This document shows positions 9,243-14,592 of a stretch of DNA of 14,592 nt, piece after piece. This DNA is from Gryganskiella cystojenkinii (lineage: Eukaryota; Mortierellomycota; Mortierellomycetes; Mortierellales; Mortierellaceae). Under the pieces are notes generated by a model. It worked only from the letters and a program-made list of their open reading frames with translations, had not been told where the DNA came from and did not search any database. Every line of letters begins with the position of its first letter. Position 1 is the first letter of the stretch. The stretch is taken from the NCBI GenBank assembly GCA_015852425.1, contig JAAAIG010000925.1:1-14592 (forward strand), in the 5' to 3' direction. The translations under genes and the position numbers were made by a program.

Positions 9243-12200
9243 TCAGCGGATCAAATTGATGAGTTCTTCATCTTGTTCCGCCAACAACTCCTCCATTGTC
9301 TTTTCTTCTTCCTCTTCCTCTTCTTCGTCTCCAGGCCGCCCACCCATCTCGGCGCCACCCTTCATCGCAGACTCATACATGCGCTGTGTTAATAGTTCCT
9401 TAGGGATACCTCGAAGGACCTTGGTTTTGCTTCCACCGCTCAACTTACTTCCTCCTGTTCCACTGGCTCGTGGTGCCATACCGAACGGAATCGTTGGTGG
9501 AGCGGCAGAGGCCATGGCCGCGGCCGCAACAGAGCTCTGGTGGATCAACAGACTCTCGACCTCGGATTCTAGACTCATAATCTCCTCCTTCACCATTTCC
9601 TCCTCGTTAAACGCATGAGTTTCCTCGGAGCTTCCTTCACTTCCATCATCGTCATGCTCTACTTCTGGCACCTCAGCTGCAGAGATGGCAGCTGCCGTAG
9701 TAGTGTCAGACGCGGACGTGGATGTCATGGTAGCGGCTCCAGTCAGAGTTGGTGTCGGTGGTGGTGTTGTCGTAGGGTCTGCCTTCTTTGCCGCCTTTTC
9801 TTTGTCCTCTTCGTCCTCTTCTTCCTCTTCTTCACCAACACGTTCAACATCGATTCTATAGAGTGAAGCTCGGTGATGATGAGGGTATGGTGCAAGGCCA
9901 GATCGAGGGCGCGGATAAAATTGTGATGACGACAAGGCAGGCCCAGAGGTGACAACAGCGGGAGCCAAGTGGCTCGCTCCACCAGCAGTACTGGCGCTCA
10001 TCAACTTTCCAAAGACACCGTGGAGTGGGAAAGATGACGTAGGCGACGTCGGTGAAGTGGGTGCAGAGGCTCGTCTTGGGTTCCTTAGGAGATGGTGTTG
10101 AATTTCGGCTGCAGTCTCTTGATGTTGATCGATGCAGTCTAGACACGCACGGATAGCTTTACCGCCAGCTGAGACAACACCCAACTCCCCAGTCGCACCA
10201 CCGATATTGGCAATAGTGCCTGCTCCTGCACCCCCTCCTGAGGCGGCAGCGGCTAACAACCCTTGTTCACCGAACAATGCGGCGTCTTTCATCTGACAGC
10301 ACTTCCAACAGATCACTCGGCCACACAATCGACAATGATGTTTCCGGACCAGGACACCGAACTTGGTGATACTGCAGACCATACAGACCGTTGCATCTTC
10401 ATCGCGGACCCATCCAGGCTGGCTCTTGAGTGTTGCAATCGAGGTCTGGCTCGAGGACGAGGGCATAAATGATGCAAATGAGGAGGACGATAACCGGTTG
10501 TTGTTGTTCAGATTTCCGGGTGTGATGGTCGCGCTCAAGTCCATGGCATTGCCCGTTCCTGCCGCTGCGGCATTTGCTGATGCTGCTGCCTTCATGGCCA
10601 AGAGATCTTCGATAGAGACCTCTTCAACTTTACGGTCACCCTCGTTACCGTCCAGGTCCGTATGCAAGTGCACGATGTCCGCGATCGAGATGGATTTCCT
10701 GGAAGGTTTCGTTGTCATTGTGGAGGAATCGCCACCAGCTATGCCCTTTAGGAACCACATCGGATCAAATGTTGAGCCTGTTGAAGACCGATCAATTACT
10801 GCAGAGGACCGTTGTGACTGGTAGGGATTCGCGGTGGGACCACTTTGACGCACAACTGCAGCTGCAGAGGCTGCCGCATGCATAGAGAGTCGGTTTTGAA
10901 GAATCTGTTGTTGTTGTTGGTGATGGTACTGCAGTGCATTGGCTGCATTGGTACCCTTGAGCGTCGCATAAGAGGCCGAAGATGCACTCGAACCATCCTT
11001 GCTGTGGTCAGTTGAGGAAGTGAACGAGGGGAAGGATCCACCGTTCATAGCAAACGAGAACAGACTTCCTGCCATGGACTGAGGTCTGTTCAAGTGTTGC
11101 TGATACTGGTATGGGTCAAACGCTCCGCCGGGTGAGACCAAAGGTGAGTTTGTCAGCGTACCAGTACCGTCAATAGTCGTCGGCGCGCCGCTTGAAGGAC
11201 CTGCTCCAGGGCTATCTATACCACCGTTATAATACTGATGGCCCATAATCGTCCCATTCCCGTTCGTCTTGACCATCGATCCAAGATTGAGTCCGTTATG
11301 AAGACCCCAGGTCTTGAGGAACGAGGTGTCAAACGAAAAGGCCGAGTGCCGCTTAAACTTTTTGAGATCCGCGAGGTATTTCGATTGGAAAAGGAGATGA
11401 TGCTTGTGGGCTAGGATAGTCGAGTTGAGGAGTGACAGGAATCCATCGCGAGCTGTAGCTGATTCAAAACGTAGGCGACAAGCGAAATGTGGACCCGCAA
11501 TCTTTAACAGTGGTCGCTCTGCATTGTCCATCAGGCGGCAAAATAGACAATAATTAGCTCGAAACATCAGAAAAAATTAAACTGCATTGCAGCAATACCG
11601 AGAAACAGACAGACAACAATACTTACCATCATTCTCGATAACGTCTGCTTGAACTTGGATAAGTCGACAGATTTTTTGGTTCTTCAGATCTCCTGCATAA
11701 GGGTTCTTTACCAGGGTAGAGTTCAAGGACGAAGTCGATGCCATTGTGGCTTCAAGTTCGGGCTTTGAGGCTCTGAGTTGGGGCGATGACCCTTGATCGA
11801 CAATGCTTACGGTAGAATCCGTGTCGTCGTCCTTTTGTCCCTCTTCTTCTAGTTCCTGTCCCTCGGGTTTTAGTTCCTCCAGTGCGCAGGGATCGTCTTC
11901 GCTCGTGAGAGACTCCGGTTTGGGACAGAGGGTCCCAATCTTAGTTCCGCTTACGAGAATATCCGAGAATAGGTAAAGTTGCTATCAGCATGAATGGCAA
12001 AGAGATGGCATATTCATTGAAGAAGGGTCAGTTTTGTGCGAGCGAGACGACAAACCCTTTATGTAATGATATCGATATAGGTGTATTTTACGTACCATAT
12101 CCTCCGTTGAGTCGTCCGCGTTGATCCTCTGGACGCATATCGAGTGGATCAGAGTTCGTCCGTTTGCAAGCAAGGGCTAACATAGCAATATCGTTTCGGT

Positions 12201-13801
12201 GAGATTTTTTTCACATCGTTGGAGCAACACCCATAAAAGGCCGCGCTTTTTTGCTTTGTTCCTACCTTGCCTTCGTCGAAGCCATACTCAATCTCGCAGA
12301 TCCGATGAAACTCCCCAAAACGAATGTTTCGACTTGGTCGGTCCTGTCGCCGACCCATCCGTTGCTGAGCCGCCATGATCTTAGCTCCTCCGTTCTGTTG
12401 GATCGCTGCTATCATGGCCGCCCGTTGCAGGACATCTTTTCGAGCCTGAGACGTCAACGAGGGTAGAGACGACCGCGGTTGTGAGTTTGAGCCAGAGGAA
12501 ATCGTCCCCGTTCCTGATATAGAACTAGCGCCTCCAGAACTAGAGCCACCAGTAGTGTTGTCGCCGTGGAACCCCGAGTGATCGATCCCAAGCAATGTAC
12601 CAGTGCTGCCTGCGACACCGGCCAAGAACGCTTGTGAGGCTGATGCGGTCATGGTCAACCCTGCGGCCAAAGTTCCACCGAGTCCACCGCCTCCTGCGTT
12701 TCCCCCTGTACCAGAGACTCCAGCAAGAGACTCGAGACTCTTTTGTGAGGGCTGGCTATGATGATGACTGACGATCGCCAAAGCCGAGGCCATACTTTCA
12801 CCGACCATGGCTGCGCCTGTGACACCGCTCCCACTGCTGTTGCCGTTGCTATCGATAAAAACCATGTCGTTGTGAGGGTCATCCAGATCCAAGAGTGAGA
12901 TCGCGTCCAATCCACACATGGGCCGATGAGGTCGTTCTCGTTCGCCACCTTCCCCTGTCTCAGATCCATGAAGCGAGGACGAATCATCTTTTGTCCCTGA
13001 GCTTGTCGCAGATAGACTAAAATACGAGTTATGAGAGGGTCCGTTCGCGGTCAGGAAAGCGAGTGTGTCAGCTCGAGATATGGTCAATGAAGCTCCCTGA
13101 GAGGCTGGTGGAGAGAGTTGACCGAGGGCTGCAAGGTTGAACCCTGCGTACCGTTGGTTTGGGAGGATATGGGGTGCTATCAGAGGGGTCGAGGAGAGCT
13201 TTGAGGTTGAGAGAGGTCGACTGAGGACCTTTTCTGAGGGGGAAGGTAGAGATAACGAGGAAGAATCGAGGATGGCAGAAGCGTGAGAAGATGGCGCAGG
13301 TGGAGGGAAAGATTGCTGAGCCCGTCTGGGTGGCAAGGTGAAAGTGGCGTTGCTGGGCTCTGCAGTCGTTGACGTTGTTGTCGTCGTCATCATCATGGTT
13401 GGGGGCTGTGCAGCAGTGCCGTTAATGATGTGGTTGCTCTGGAGACTGTCAACAGACGAGGCCATCGAAGTTCCTGAATCTTTCTTGTGCAGGGTCCCCG
13501 CCGCTGTTCCTGCTGCCGATGTCGCCGTAGCAGATGAAGACTTCTTTTCTTCTTGGAGACTACTGCTTCCAAAGCTCTCGGGCGGTGTGATCGTCAGAGT
13601 TGGAGACAAAGGCTGCGCCAAACTTTGTTGCGGTATCGAGGTCGCGAGGCCTTGGGGCATGGGTCTCTGCTTTACGGTCGTAGTTGAGGTTATTGTGGTA
13701 GTGGTCGTTGTCTTTGAGGCGAGGGACCCCAGCTTGGTGGGCTGTATCGTGGACGTTGTGAAGGCTGCTGACGGAGCATCGATGATTGTTTGTTCACCCA
13801 T
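9243..13801 (-). CDS. Large PH-FYVE domain protein (Phafin-like), 4 exons
   Basis: Predicted 1415-residue phosphoinositide-binding protein of endosomes or vacuole. Exons in transcript order: 13801-12266, 12176-12096, 11981-11627, 11518-9243; introns of 89, 114 and 108 nt are GT-AG and phases close exactly. Residues 1 to about 490 are Ser/Thr/Gly-rich, without a recognised domain. A PH domain follows: GKPLLANGR (511-519), LYLFSDILVSG (541-551), then an acidic low-complexity insert (about 556-630), then KICRLIQVQ and the last helix near 676-690, where the usual Trp is F684. The FYVE finger starts with WVRDED (1027-1032), then RKHHCRLCG (1049-1057) and RACLDC (1114-1119); all eight zinc ligands are present (C1036, C1039, C1053, C1056, C1061, C1064, C1116, C1119). 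An Ala/Gly-rich insert stretches it to about 95 residues. FYVE domains with these motifs bind PI3P. The tail is acidic with poly-Glu runs. PH then FYVE matches Phafin (PLEKHF) order; no DH domain is seen, which argues against an FGD RhoGEF. Confidence 0.88.
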
Positions 13802-14592
13802 GGGAGAGAATGAGAATGAGAAGAGGAAGTCGAAGGGAAGGGGGGAGGCTGATGGAAATCTTAAAAAAGCTTTATCGCTGTCGTCAAAAAAAAGTAAAAA
13901 ATTGAAAGGGTGTGATGGCTGTGTGTTCGAACGAGAAAAGCTATCGTGTCCAGGGTGCCGAGTTTGGGGTGGGGTGAGTTGGAATGTCTAATGTAAGCGA
14001 GCGAGTTGAACTGGAGGTGACGAGTGGATTCTGGGGAGTACAGCGTGAGGGGAGATATCGAAAATGTCGATGGGGTATATGGGTGGTAATGATGATGATA
14101 ACAACGAGGAGAGAGAAAATGAAGGAGAGTGAGAAGTGATCTGAAAGGATACAAACAAGAGTGAAAAGAAGAAGAGAAAAAACGAGGGAAAATTCAAAAA
14201 CGGCGGGTTATTTTGGCATGATGTTTTTCAAGTGGGTGCGTGCCCCTGCCCTGTGCCCAATGTTTTTTCTTTTTCTTATCGATCAGTGATGGACACCATT
14301 GCACTTCAACCATGAACACAAAAACGACACTTGCATGCTCTTCGATCTTCTCGTTCATCTCGCTTTTTACATCAAACGCAGCCTTTATCTTTCAATCATT
14401 CAAAAGTCTTTCGATTTCTCTTGAGGTCTCTTCTTCCCCTTTGCCTTGATCCAGCCATCGCCTCCATTCCCGAACGTCTCCCTGCGAGTGCTTACCTTGC
14501 TTACCTTGAGCCTCCCTTATAAAAAAACCGAGAATTGAATAACGACAGTCAACAGGAGAAGAGGAAGAGAAAGCACGCAAGCATCGGTTTTT
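13802..14592. other. Upstream flank of the PH-FYVE gene, no gene seen
   Basis: The stretch nearest the PH-FYVE start (about 13802-14190) is strongly purine-rich on the plus strand, so it is CT-rich in the transcript direction, like a fungal core promoter or 5' leader. From about 14240 to 14510 the plus strand becomes pyrimidine-rich. This may mark the promoter of a divergent gene beyond the window, with a TATA-like TATAAAAAAA at 14518-14527. Short open frames here are low-complexity and I recognise none. Confidence 0.5.
14518..14527 (+). promoter_or_regulatory. TATA-like element, possible promoter of an off-window gene
   Basis: TATAAAAAAA lies about 65 bp from the right edge, downstream of a CT-rich tract and upstream of a purine-rich stretch. 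It could drive a plus-strand gene starting outside the window. This rests on the motif alone. Confidence 0.25.

Noticed and set aside
10363..10824. A 153-codon plus-strand open frame
   Set aside because: It is antisense to the segment just before and including the FYVE finger, where the minus-strand frame shows all conserved zinc-binding motifs.
13338..13991. A 217-codon plus-strand open frame
   Set aside because: It runs antisense to the first exon of the PH-FYVE gene. Its Val-rich composition is the mirror of Thr/Asn-rich codons on the coding strand.
1..14592. Mobile elements, CRISPR arrays, tRNA or rRNA genes, or a new multi-gene defence or biosynthetic system
   Set aside because: I saw no transposase, reverse transcriptase, long terminal or inverted repeats, regular spaced repeats or tRNA B-box pattern. 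The genes present are ordinary eukaryotic housekeeping families.

Overview
The window looks like nuclear DNA of a filamentous, early-diverging fungus, most likely Mucoromycota and perhaps a Mortierella relative. The reasons are dense GT-AG spliceosomal introns of about 90-770 nt, CT-rich tracts upstream of start codons, an Arl8 GTPase (absent from budding yeast), very long Ser/Thr/Ala/Gly-rich segments inside housekeeping proteins, and the remains of a FAD monooxygenase whose wording resembles a family I associate with Mortierella genomes. The taxonomic call is inference from recognition, not from a search.

Layout, left to right: (1) a single-exon minus-strand gene, 322-1683, for a PMP34/PMP47-type peroxisomal adenine nucleotide carrier; (2) a divergent promoter of about 1 kb, 1684-2703, with a tight cluster of CGCG/GCGC elements; (3) a plus-strand septin gene, 2704-5394, modelled here as eight exons giving 412 residues; (4) an intergenic stretch with the septin poly(A) signal; (5) a plus-strand five-exon Arl8 GTPase gene, 6217-8004, 184 residues; (6) a decayed 3' half of a FAD-dependent monooxygenase gene, about 8406-9071, plus strand; (7) a large minus-strand gene, 9243-13801, four exons and 1415 residues, for a PH-FYVE (Phafin-type) phosphoinositide-binding protein; (8) an upstream flank, 13802-14592, in which I see no gene.

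I spliced the three multi-exon genes by hand. I matched donor and acceptor sites to reading phase and to the family pattern, and every internal junction keeps the frame. Only the tiny first exon of the septin is doubtful.

The genes do not form one pathway. The themes are peroxisomal ATP import (carrier), septin cytoskeleton and cytokinesis (septin), and endosome/vacuole identity (Arl8 and PH-FYVE). The last two plausibly act on related membranes, but nothing in the DNA ties their expression together. I found no mobile element, CRISPR array, tRNA or rRNA, and no convincing new multi-gene system. The most notable items are the promoter cluster, the interrupted PH-FYVE protein, the FAD monooxygenase relic and the carrier with unusual signatures.
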